Positions 26,172 to 32,612 of a DNA stretch of 32,612 nucleotides are shown piece after piece. This stretch comes from Dolichospermum sp. ST_sed8 (lineage in GTDB: Bacteria; Cyanobacteriota; Cyanobacteriia; Cyanobacteriales; Nostocaceae). Each line of letters starts with the position of its first letter. The stretch's first letter is position 1. Where the stretch lies: positions 1 to 32,612 of the forward strand of contig JAKOGY010000027.1 in assembly GCA_028658405.1 (NCBI GenBank). Direction: 5' to 3'. Below the pieces are notes generated by a model that was given only the letters and a program-made list of their open reading frames with translations, was not told where the DNA came from and did not search any database. A program made the position numbers and the translations under genes.

Positions 26172-28475
26172 GTGGATAAACTCTATTGGCTTGACCAAAT
26201 CAAATTACAAGACCGCGCTAAGGTTGGCGTTCAGGCGTTTTATTTAAGCAAAATCAAACAAAGTGGCTATCCTGTTCTACCGGGTTTTGTAGTAGAGGCG
26301 GATGTTTTGCGGCAATTTTTAGAAACTCTCAATAGTTCGGAGTCGTTAATTGCTGATTTGCCCCATTCTTCTCTACATTTAGATGTGAATAATTGGCGAC
26401 AACTTCAACAGGTAGCTGGCCGCTTACGTCAGGAAATTATCTCAGCCACTGTGCCACCTCATTGGGTAAGGACAATTTTTCAAGCAGCGAGACAATGGCA
26501 AAGAAGCAGTTTAATTTTGCGTCCGAGTCTGGCAATATCAACTAACCAAGAGATGAAAAATATATCTGGGTTATTAGAGTCGGTATATTGTCCTTGCGAA
26601 GAGGAGGAAATAGGCAAAGCTTTAAAGTTACTTTGGAGTCAGTTATTCCGGGCTAGAAGTTTACTATATTGGCGGAGTGTGGGTATTAGTCTACCCAAAA
26701 TTAATTTAGGGGTATTAGTACAACCAGTTAATAATGCGATCGCTTCTGGTATACTTAATACTAAATCATCGGCATGGGATATTGAAGCTACTTGGGGTTT
26801 AGGATTAGCAATTACCAACGGTGAAGTATTACCAGATGTTTACTACATAGAATCAAAAACTGGGGTGGTAACAGAACGACAATTGGGTAATAAAATGTTG
26901 GCCTATCGTCTTAATCATGGCACTGCTTTTTCTGCCCAACAACTGCAACCAACATTAGATACTAATTTTTTACTAGCTTATCTTCTGGAAGAATCTCAAC
27001 AACAAGAATATGCTTTACCAGAAGAATATTTACAAGAATTAATTGCTGTGGGAAATCAAATAGTTGATGAACTGGGTGCAAATTTAACGATGAGTTGGAC
27101 AGTTGCCCAAGAATCTTTGTCCACCAAACTGTATATTACAGAAGTCATTGTTCCCCAACCTGTAAATAAGAATGTCCAATTTATTCAAGGCATTGGGGCA
27201 GCCAGAGGCAGAATTATTGCTAATACCTATATTCTTAGTTCATCACAAAAACCAATACAAGTTCCTAAAGGAGTAATTCTCATCGCATCAGTGATTACTC
27301 CTGATTGCTTACCTTTACTACAAGGAATTGCTGGCATTATTACCGAACAAGGAGGATTAACTAGCCACGGGGCGATTTTAGCCAGGGAGTTAGGTATTCC
27401 TGCGGTTGTGAGTGCTACTGGTGCAACCACTCTTTTAAAAACAGGTGAAAAACTATTACTAGATGGGGATAAGGGGGAAGTCTATCGTCTCACGGGAGAT
27501 AGAGAAAAGTTTCCTAGTGAGGAGATGGAAGGATTAATTAATCAGGAAAAAATTGTCAATTATCAGCCTACTAATTTACCAATAATTGCAACTAAGTTAC
27601 TCGTAAATTTAAGCCAATGGCGATTAATTGAACAAGTACAATGTTTGCCTGTTGATGGGGTGGGATTATTACGTTCAGAACTGATGATGTTAAATATTTT
27701 GGGGGAAAAACATCCTCAAAAATGGATAATAGAAGGCAAACAGGTGGAATTATTAGAATTATTATCTGAGCAAATTAGGCAGTTTGCTCGCGCTTTTTCG
27801 CCTAGACCTATTTTTTATCGCTCTTTAGATTATCTATCATACAATTTACCCTCATTGAGTACAGAGACATCATCAATTCTTGGTGAAAGAGGTGTTTTTA
27901 GCTATATGCAAAATCCGGCAGTTTTTGAATTGGAATTACAAGCTTTAGCGATAGTTCAAGCATCTGGTTATAAAAATATTAATTTGTTATTACCTTTTGT
28001 TCGCAGTGTTGAAGAATTTATCTTTTGTCGTTATAAAGTTGAGCAAGCTGGGTTACCGCAAATATCCCAGTTTCAATTGTGGATAATGGCAGAAGTTCCG
28101 AGTGTATTATTTCTCTTACCTGAATATATTAAAGCTGGTGTAGCTGGTATTTCCATTGGTACAAATGATTTAACTCAATTACTATTAGGAATAGATCGAG
28201 AACAGGGAAAACTAGGAACAATATTTGATGAAATTCATCCCGCAGTAATGGGAGCGATCGCTCAATTAATTAAAATGGCTCAAGCTGGTGGTATTCCCTG
28301 TTCTATCTGTGGTCAAGCCCCGGTGCTTTATCCAGAAATAATTGATCAATTAATTGCATGGGGGATCACTTCTATTTCTGTAGAACCAGAAGCTGTAGAA
28401 AGAACTTATCAAGCGATCGCTCGTGCTGAACAACGGTTAATCTTAGCAGCAGCACGGCGACAACTTAACAATTAA
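26172..28475 (+). CDS. PEP-synthase-like protein with degenerate ATP-binding half
   Basis: Starts at GTG (MDKLYWLDQIKLQDRAKVG); 767 aa, slightly shorter than PEP synthase (about 790-840). The swivel domain is intact: phospho-His H399 in GGLTSHGAILARELGIPAV. The C-terminal PEP/pyruvate barrel keeps LLRSELMML, the R and D of YRSLDY, AEVPS, ISIGTNDLTQLLLGIDR and catalytic C713 in SICGQAP. The N-terminal ATP-grasp half is altered: the VGGKNAS motif reads VGVQAFYLS (no Lys), and the VRSSATAED region reads LRPSLAISTNQ. WGLGLAITNGEVLPDVYY is still recognisable. It may be a divergent PEP synthase, or a protein that lost ATP coupling. The start is uncertain because the 5' sequence is repeat. Confidence 0.82.
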   Translation: MDKLYWLDQIKLQDRAKVGVQAFYLSKIKQSGYPVLPGFVVEADVLRQFLETLNSSESLIADLPHSSLHLDVNNWRQLQQVAGRLRQEIISATVPPHWVRTIFQAARQWQRSSLILRPSLAISTNQEMKNISGLLESVYCPCEEEEIGKALKLLWSQLFRARSLLYWRSVGISLPKINLGVLVQPVNNAIASGILNTKSSAWDIEATWGLGLAITNGEVLPDVYYIESKTGVVTERQLGNKMLAYRLNHGTAFSAQQLQPTLDTNFLLAYLLEESQQQEYALPEEYLQELIAVGNQIVDELGANLTMSWTVAQESLSTKLYITEVIVPQPVNKNVQFIQGIGAARGRIIANTYILSSSQKPIQVPKGVILIASVITPDCLPLLQGIAGIITEQGGLTSHGAILARELGIPAVVSATGATTLLKTGEKLLLDGDKGEVYRLTGDREKFPSEEMEGLINQEKIVNYQPTNLPIIATKLLVNLSQWRLIEQVQCLPVDGVGLLRSELMMLNILGEKHPQKWIIEGKQVELLELLSEQIRQFARAFSPRPIFYRSLDYLSYNLPSLSTETSSILGERGVFSYMQNPAVFELELQALAIVQASGYKNINLLLPFVRSVEEFIFCRYKVEQAGLPQISQFQLWIMAEVPSVLFLLPEYIKAGVAGISIGTNDLTQLLLGIDREQGKLGTIFDEIHPAVMGAIAQLIKMAQAGGIPCSICGQAPVLYPEIIDQLIAWGITSISVEPEAVERTYQAIARAEQRLILAAARRQLNN

Positions 28476-28479
28476 ACAA

Positions 28480-29646
28480 TTAATATCGGCAAATAGCCGC
28501 TACTTTAACTCCACTAGGCATTGCGTCTGGTTCAAGAGTATAAACTTTACCACCATTTAAAATGGTATGAATCACCGCAAAATCTAACATATCTTCATCA
28601 TCTGGTTCTGCTTCTGGATGTAACTCAACTGTAGAGTTCTCTAAATCAAATTTACCCCAAATATGTTGTTTTATAGGCACAAATAAAGTATCAATCCTTT
28701 GATAATAAGCATCTGGAATAATTGCTTTGATATCATTGGTAATCTTGCTACTTTCTTCCCCAGCCAATTGCAAATAAACAGCCATTAAATCTTGATATTC
28801 TTGTTGAAATAAAGGGGCAACAATTTCCCAAGCTGCATGATTTAACTCTTCCATTTTTAGTGTTTCTGCATTGCCAGAAATACCAGTTTCTTGTAAATAT
28901 GGATAAGTATTAGCCTGGCGGTAAATTGGTAATAAATATTCCACTCCTGCTAATATTAAAGGTGCTTTTTCACCTCGCAATTTTTCACGTAATGCACCAT
29001 CAACAGCATAACAAAATTGTAAAATATCTTCTTCATGTTTCTCCCGATCTGGACTACCCTGTCCATGCACAGAACCAGGATGTTGAGCAGCGGAAGTTGC
29101 ACCTCTAGCTATGCCAATTCGGTGTTGTACGCCTTTTTGAAATTCATCTTCTAGGAGAATTTCAGCCAGATTATGAGGCATATTTTCTACTTCTACCTCA
29201 TTAAGTTTGTAGCGCGTACCTGAGTAAAATTTTACATTTTTTTGACTTAAAGCCAAAATGTAAAATTTTCCATCATTATTAATCAGATTTAGTAAGGGTT
29301 TGATGTGAAAATTCTTGCCAACAACCACTAATTGGGGAAAAGAAATTGGTAAACAATAGTAACGAAATAAATTTGGGGAAATAAAAATTACTAATCCCTG
29401 AACCTGATTTTCCCAGAAATCAGTCTTGTCTAATTCCATGACTGGTTGCAGCAAATTTACAACCTCAGCATGGCGTAAACCCAGTTCATCTAAGCGACTT
29501 TCAGCTTCTCGAATTAAATTTTTAAACCGAATCGGATTTTGCCGAGTATCTCCCCCTATTTTTTCCATAGGTAGATACAGAGAAACGCATGGATACTCAG
29601 AATTTTGGACTAAATTTTTAAGTTCATCAAGAGCAAATATAGTCAT
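28480..29646 (-). CDS. baeRF-family (archaeo-eukaryotic release factor-like) protein
   Basis: The ATG at 29646 (MTIFALDELKNLVQ) is chosen, giving 388 aa; an in-frame extension of 18 residues upstream reads into the GTAGGGTGGGCATTGCCCACC repeat and is rejected. The protein matches the bacterial eRF1-like (baeRF) families: CVSLYLPMEK with NPIRFKNLIREAESRL near the N-terminus, KFYILALSQKNVKFYSG, the HGQGSPDREKHEEDILQFCYAVD segment, APLILAGVEYLLPIYRQ and a C-terminal GGKVYTLEPDAMP. These families were proposed to act in translation stress or ribosome rescue; no experimental role is known to me. It converges with the PEP-synthase-like gene, only four bases apart. Confidence 0.85.
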   Translation of the reverse strand: MTIFALDELKNLVQNSEYPCVSLYLPMEKIGGDTRQNPIRFKNLIREAESRLDELGLRHAEVVNLLQPVMELDKTDFWENQVQGLVIFISPNLFRYYCLPISFPQLVVVGKNFHIKPLLNLINNDGKFYILALSQKNVKFYSGTRYKLNEVEVENMPHNLAEILLEDEFQKGVQHRIGIARGATSAAQHPGSVHGQGSPDREKHEEDILQFCYAVDGALREKLRGEKAPLILAGVEYLLPIYRQANTYPYLQETGISGNAETLKMEELNHAAWEIVAPLFQQEYQDLMAVYLQLAGEESSKITNDIKAIIPDAYYQRIDTLFVPIKQHIWGKFDLENSTVELHPEAEPDDEDMLDFAVIHTILNGGKVYTLEPDAMPSGVKVAAICRY

Positions 29647-29677
29647 ATATTTTATCTTCGCTGTGGATAAAAAGTAA

Positions 29678-29828
29678 GTAGGGTGGGCATTGCCCACCAA
29701 AATCCCATCCAGTTCAATTAACGAAATCTCTGAAAAAACCTTAACTGAACCGTATTACCCCAAAACTTATCTACGGTGGGCATTGCCCACCCTACGAATT
29801 TTTTCAAAAATCAAATAGGATTCCTATA
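29678..29828. repeat. MITE-like element with GTAGGGTGGGCATTGCCCACC inverted pair
   Basis: GTAGGGTGGGCATTGCCCAC (29678-29697) is matched by an inverted copy at 29775-29795. The right end AAATCAAATAGGATTCCTAT (to 29828) is the terminal repeat of the 1607-1728 element; the matching left end is missing, so this copy looks truncated. It fills much of the 29647-29979 gap; the rest (29829-29979) has no recognisable feature. Confidence 0.7.
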
Positions 29829-29979
29829 GATTCAATTCAACTCTGAATATGGCAATTCTGCATCTTTCTTTTGACAAGAAATTACCCGCTTTCTATTCCT
29901 TTTTATAGATAGAATCATAAACTGGGGTAAAAATCGTCATAAATACTTTTGCCATTTCCCATTTCCTTCAAAGTAAAAA

Positions 29980-30513
29980 TTATGGCGTTTTCAAAACACT
30001 GGGAATTGTGGCTAAGATGCGTTTGGCAATTTCTGCTGGTGTTTCGGCGGCGCTAATAGTAATATGTAAGTCAGCTTGGGAGTACATCGGTTGACGTTGT
30101 TCTAAAAGCGATCGCAATTTACTTTCAGGATCATCTTGCAAAAGCGGTCTTGTATCATCTTCCACTAACCGCTGTAATATTATTTGTACTGGAACATCCA
30201 ACCAAACTATTAAACCATGGTGGAGATAACTCCAATTATGCTGCTGCATAATTATACCCCCACCAGTAGCTATCACCAATTTAGTATAGGCACAAACTTG
30301 AGCTAAGACATCACTTTCCAATTGCCGAAACTCCGCTTCACCATTTTCGGTAAATATTTCATTAATGGATTTACCTGCCGCTTTGACTATGACTTCATCT
30401 GTATCTACAAATCTATAACCAATTTCCTCTGCTAGTAACTTTCCTACTGTTGTCTTTCCAACTCCCATCATGCCAACTAAATAGAGGTTAACGCCTTTTA
30501 ATACATTAATCAC
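29980..30513 (-). CDS. aroK: Shikimate kinase
   Basis: A 177-aa kinase of the shikimate (aromatic amino acid) pathway, phosphorylating shikimate at the 3-hydroxyl with ATP. Walker A is GMMGVGKTT (14-22), followed by FVDTDEVI (shikimate-binding Asp), the E-x-E-F-R-x-L-E segment, IATGGG, and the LID Arg in DDTRPLL. The start is GTG, decided by a GCAGGAG ribosome-binding site about 9 bases upstream. It lies 46 bases after the LapA-like gene and is probably co-transcribed with it. The final residues (SVLKTP) are unremarkable. Confidence 0.95.
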   Translation of the reverse strand: MINVLKGVNLYLVGMMGVGKTTVGKLLAEEIGYRFVDTDEVIVKAAGKSINEIFTENGEAEFRQLESDVLAQVCAYTKLVIATGGGIIMQQHNWSYLHHGLIVWLDVPVQIILQRLVEDDTRPLLQDDPESKLRSLLEQRQPMYSQADLHITISAAETPAEIAKRILATIPSVLKTP

Positions 30514-30559
30514 CAGTATTTTTCTCCTGCAAAATTATTAATTATTATCTCAGTTTAAA

Positions 30560-31195
30560 TTAGCGTTGCTGTGGTTTATTGTCGTCATCATCCTCAAAAT
30601 CATCATCTTCAAAAAAATCCCAGTCATCATCATCCGTTGCTTGATTTTTGCCTGATTTTGGGGAAGGAGGAATAATTACCCGGTAATCAGCATCATAAAC
30701 AGATTCAGTTTTACCCACAGCAGTATTTTTCGGTTCTTGGGAACTGTAGGAATAAACCGAACTACTGCGGGAACTAGAACTTTGTTGACTTGGAGAAGTT
30801 TCTTCTACTGATTCGGAATTTTCCTCATCATTCCAATCATCTTGATGCCGATTTGTGTCCCAATCATCAAATTCATCATCAACTTGATTAACAGGGGGTG
30901 GAGGACTTTTAGGAGGTGGAGTATTTTGTCTGACACGGGGTGGAGTCGGAATTGATTTGGGTATCGGTTGTTGTTCTTGTAAACTTAAGGAAGTAGCAAA
31001 TTTTAACAAACTGGTAATAATTAGAGATGTAAAAATACCAGCAGTAATACTCAATAAAATCCACAATGCTAATGGTAAGGGTAAAGTCCGCATTCCCACA
31101 AATACTATTGGCAATGAGGGTGACAAATTTTGGACTAATAATAATATTAGCCCTAGCACTACTGTTAGTAATATAATTAGGCGAGCTATATCCAT
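30560..31195 (-). CDS. LapA-like membrane protein with long acidic tail
   Basis: A 211-aa protein. Two hydrophobic segments at about 5-24 and 40-66 with LLVQNLSPSLPIVFVGMRTL between them resemble the LapA/DUF1049 domain. After that the chain is low complexity: a Pro-rich stretch (about 77-102), a Ser-rich part and an acidic C-terminus (DDDDWDFFEDDDFEDDDD). The tail is likely disordered and cytoplasmic. In Proteobacteria LapA works with LapB in lipopolysaccharide assembly; whether that applies here is unknown. It is upstream of aroK, 46 bases apart. Confidence 0.78.
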   Translation of the reverse strand: MDIARLIILLTVVLGLILLLVQNLSPSLPIVFVGMRTLPLPLALWILLSITAGIFTSLIITSLLKFATSLSLQEQQPIPKSIPTPPRVRQNTPPPKSPPPPVNQVDDEFDDWDTNRHQDDWNDEENSESVEETSPSQQSSSSRSSSVYSYSSQEPKNTAVGKTESVYDADYRVIIPPSPKSGKNQATDDDDWDFFEDDDFEDDDDNKPQQR

Positions 31196-31296
31196 AACCG
31201 GTTAAGAATTCAAAATGCAAATGCTGCAAGGCAGAATTAAAAATTAACAAAAAGCTGGTTTACTCTGCTTTTTTTAATTTTTAAGGGTTTGTTTAT

Positions 31297-31428
31297 CTAC
31301 TCCCTTCCCACTAGAAAAATATAGATTAAATGAACCACGAAGGTACGAAGAACACGAAGGAAGAAAGAAGATGGAAGAAAGAAGATGGAAGAAAGAAGAT
31401 GGATAATTTTATCCTGGAAAGGGAGTAG
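31297..31428. repeat. MITE-like element with CTACTCCCTT ends and 14-bp tandem repeat
   Basis: CTACTCCCTTCC (31297-31308) is an inverted copy, with one indel, of GGAAAGGGAGTAG (31416-31428). Inside, AAGAAAGAAGATGG is repeated three times (31361-31402). The interior CGAAGGTACGAAGAACACG matches, in reverse, the CTTCGTGTCCTTCG element at 10963. This lies in the 31196-31523 gap, in which I see no gene. Confidence 0.8.
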
Positions 31429-31523
31429 TAACTGAAGATCCTAGCAAAATAACAAGTTCTAAAATTAACAATTAAAGACTTAATTATTCCATTTTTAATT
31501 TTTAATTGCTAATTTTTAATTTC

Positions 31524-32144
31524 TCAAAGATGACCTTGCCATCGTTCAATTGGTATACAATCAATATCCAGTTGATCCAGAGCGCGAGCAACAACAAAAT
31601 CAACTAAATCCTCAATGCTTTGAGGGTTGTGATACCAAGCAGGAATCGCGGGAACAATTCTCACGCCAGTTTCTGCTAAGGTTGTTAAATTCCGCAGGTG
31701 AATTAAACTAAAAGGAGTTTCTCTGGGGACAATTACCAGTTTCCGTCCTTCCTTAATTTGTACATCTGCGGCTCGTTCTAGTAAGTCGGAACTCAGCCCC
31801 CCAGCGAGTTTTGCAACTGTACTCATACTACAAGGGATAATAATCATCCCCAAAGTGCGGAAAGAACCGCTGGCAATACCAGCACCAACATCACTCCAAG
31901 GATGACAGCGAAGTTTACCTTGGGAAGGAACTCCCGCTTGTTCTCGCCAAAATTGCTCTTGTTTATCTGGTTCTCCTGGCATTCGGATTTCTTGTTCTGC
32001 TTGCCAAACCGTGTAAGTTGATTTAGAGGCTACCAGTTCAATTTGATATTCTGCTGCCAAGAGGAATTTAAGAGCGCGAACTGCGTAAATTAGACCAGAT
32101 GCACCTGTTACGCCCAGGATTAAAGGTTTGTTGTTATTAGTCAT
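31524..32144 (-). CDS. ubiX: Flavin prenyltransferase UbiX
   Basis: A 206-aa protein of the UbiX/Pad1 family. Motifs: LILGVTGASGLIYAVRAL (FMN-binding), ELVASKSTY, the GIASGSFRTLGMIIIPCSMSTVAKLAGG active-site stretch, RKLVIVPRETPFSLIHLRNL and PAIPAWYHNPQSIEDLVDF. It prenylates FMN to make the cofactor of the UbiD decarboxylases. No ubiD is in the window. The start ATG lies at the edge of a heptamer array (ATTGGTC), and a stop lies two codons upstream in frame, so this start is firm even though no ribosome-binding site is visible. Confidence 0.94.
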   Translation of the reverse strand: MTNNNKPLILGVTGASGLIYAVRALKFLLAAEYQIELVASKSTYTVWQAEQEIRMPGEPDKQEQFWREQAGVPSQGKLRCHPWSDVGAGIASGSFRTLGMIIIPCSMSTVAKLAGGLSSDLLERAADVQIKEGRKLVIVPRETPFSLIHLRNLTTLAETGVRIVPAIPAWYHNPQSIEDLVDFVVARALDQLDIDCIPIERWQGHL

Positions 32145-32215
32145 TGGTCATTGGTCATTGGTCATTGGTCATTGGTCATTAGTTATTAGTTATTAGTTAT
32201 TAGTCATTAGTCAGT
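32142..32215. repeat. Heptamer arrays ATTGGTC and ATTAGTT
   Basis: About five ATTGGTC units, then ATTAGTT units and variants (ATTAGTC). On the minus strand each ATTGGTC gives one ATG, so the ubiX leader has ATGs every seven bases. The array forms the leader of ubiX. Confidence 0.9.
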
Positions 32216-32245
32216 GGTTTACAGCAACGAACAACTGACTAATGA

Positions 32246-32365
32246 CTATTCTTCATGATATGGTTCTCGGTCAAAAGATATAGCTGATGTCTCCGACTCC
32301 CGAAAAGATACGCCACGCAAGCTATCGGTTTTATTGGGTGAATAAATGTCTTCTGTCTTGTGCAT
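32246..32365 (-). CDS. Possible small ORF, 39 aa, unknown
   Basis: A 39-codon ORF (MHKTEDIYSPNKTDSLRG and on, ending with an acidic REPYHEE) begins 30 bases after the stop of the HNH/IscB-like fragment on the same strand. It is hydrophilic and has no recognised domain and no strong ribosome-binding site. It could be a real small gene of the same transcript or a chance ORF. It is too short to judge from sequence alone. Confidence 0.3.
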   Translation of the reverse strand: MHKTEDIYSPNKTDSLRGVSFRESETSAISFDREPYHEE

Positions 32366-32395
32366 TTAATCTCATAAAATTGTAGTTTTTCGTAG

Positions 32396-32612
32396 TCAAA
32401 CGTAGCTATATCCGTCACTACAATGAATCTTAGTAATATCTTTCATTGTTGAAAATTCAACTCTAAAACCATTGATAACAATCTCACATCCGTTTTTTGT
32501 GGGAGTTTTAACACGACTTACATACTTTCCAGAAATTATGTTTTTACGATCTTTGTGCAAAGTAGCCTTAACAAAATCTCCTGTAGAAACATGAGTGAAT
32601 ATTTTTTTAGGC
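32396..32612 (-). CDS. C-terminal part of an HNH endonuclease-like (RRXRR/IscB-type) protein, cut by the window edge
   Basis: An open frame runs from the right edge to a TGA at 32396-32398, giving 71 residues. The sequence STGDFVKATLHKDRKNIISG, then YVSRV, and the final KIHCSDGYSYV resembles the C-terminal beta domain after the HNH of cyanobacterial RRXRR-domain HNH nucleases (IscB-like; the pattern is F-TGD-VKA---GK-GTYVGRV...IH-DGYSY). The catalytic RuvC and HNH parts would lie to the right, outside the window. It could be an intact gene or a remnant; this cannot be decided here. Family recognition is from memory, so treat it as probable, not certain. Confidence 0.55.
   Translation of the reverse strand, partial: PKKIFTHVSTGDFVKATLHKDRKNIISGKYVSRVKTPTKNGCEIVINGFRVEFSTMKDITKIHCSDGYSYV

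Noticed and set aside
29647-29700. 18-residue N-terminal extension of the baeRF protein
   Set aside because: It is encoded by the GTGGGCATTGCCCACC element; the Met at 29646 fits the family start.
3607-32215. Heptamer arrays considered as CRISPR
   Set aside because: Units are 7 bp with no spacers and no cas genes are present; they are STRR-type repeats.
1-32612. tRNA or rRNA genes
   Set aside because: I found no cloverleaf with a GTTCGAA-type T-loop and CCA-like end in any intergenic gap; the palindromes seen are repeats.

Overview
The window looks like the chromosome of a filamentous, probably heterocyst-forming cyanobacterium (Nostocales, Anabaena/Dolichospermum/Nostoc-like). Reasons: a low-GC genome; many HIP1 octamers (GCGATCGC; about 18 seen by eye, e.g. 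near 219, 497, 2682, 5541, 8322, 12074, 13735, 18566, 20519, 21751, 23867, 26737, 28254, 30108); heptanucleotide tandem repeats (STRR-type); a photosystem II repair protein (Psb32); and many small palindromic MITE-like elements in almost every intergenic gap. The genus is inference.

Layout, left to right. 1-2324 (+): a MoaD-type sulfur carrier, a small lipoprotein, an unusual 101-aa protein with 19-residue GxRPI repeats, and a zinc-ribbon membrane protein. 2353-4829 (-): SbcD nuclease subunit, a four-helix-bundle (S23/IVS-type) protein bracketed by inverted heptamer arrays, and CysH (PAPS-type reductase). 5023-5766 (+): Psb32. 5812-10770 (-): a 1652-aa hybrid histidine kinase with GAF, PAS, HisKA, two receiver and HPt domains. 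10771-11389: a 173-bp tandem duplication carrying a perfect 28-nt palindrome. 11390-13809 (-): a DUF4346-like protein, a DUF482/FemAB-like acyltransferase and a RibD-C-like reductase. 14165-17157 (+): a membrane histidine kinase followed by a His/Met-rich lipoprotein. 17158-17597: a 172-bp tandem duplication. 17598-19289 (-): a beta-propeller/transglutaminase-like protein. 19290-19830: two opposed arrays of 84-bp and 57-bp repeats. 19888-25305 (+): a PacL-type Ca2+ ATPase, an unknown 144-aa protein, RecF and an unknown 130-aa protein. 25326-25784 (-): MgtC/SapB. 26172-28475 (+): a PEP-synthase-like protein with a degenerate N-terminal half. 28480-32144 (-): a baeRF-family protein, shikimate kinase, a LapA-like membrane protein and UbiX. 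32246-32612 (-): a possible 39-codon ORF and the C-terminal part of an HNH/IscB-like (RRXRR family) protein cut by the window edge.

Most genes are housekeeping or signalling genes in short units of one to three, with no large operon. Functional links are limited: lapA-like and aroK are 46 bp apart on one strand; the 14165 kinase and the His/Met-rich lipoprotein are neighbours that could form a metal-sensing pair (inference). The strongest theme is the repeat load. Repeats form the last codons of several genes (RibD-like, RecF, four-helix bundle), the sequence around one start codon (ubiX), and most gaps. I do not see a complete novel defence or mobile system. The best leads are the RPI-repeat protein, the degenerate PEP-synthase-like protein, the kinase/lipoprotein pair and the IscB-like fragment at the right edge.
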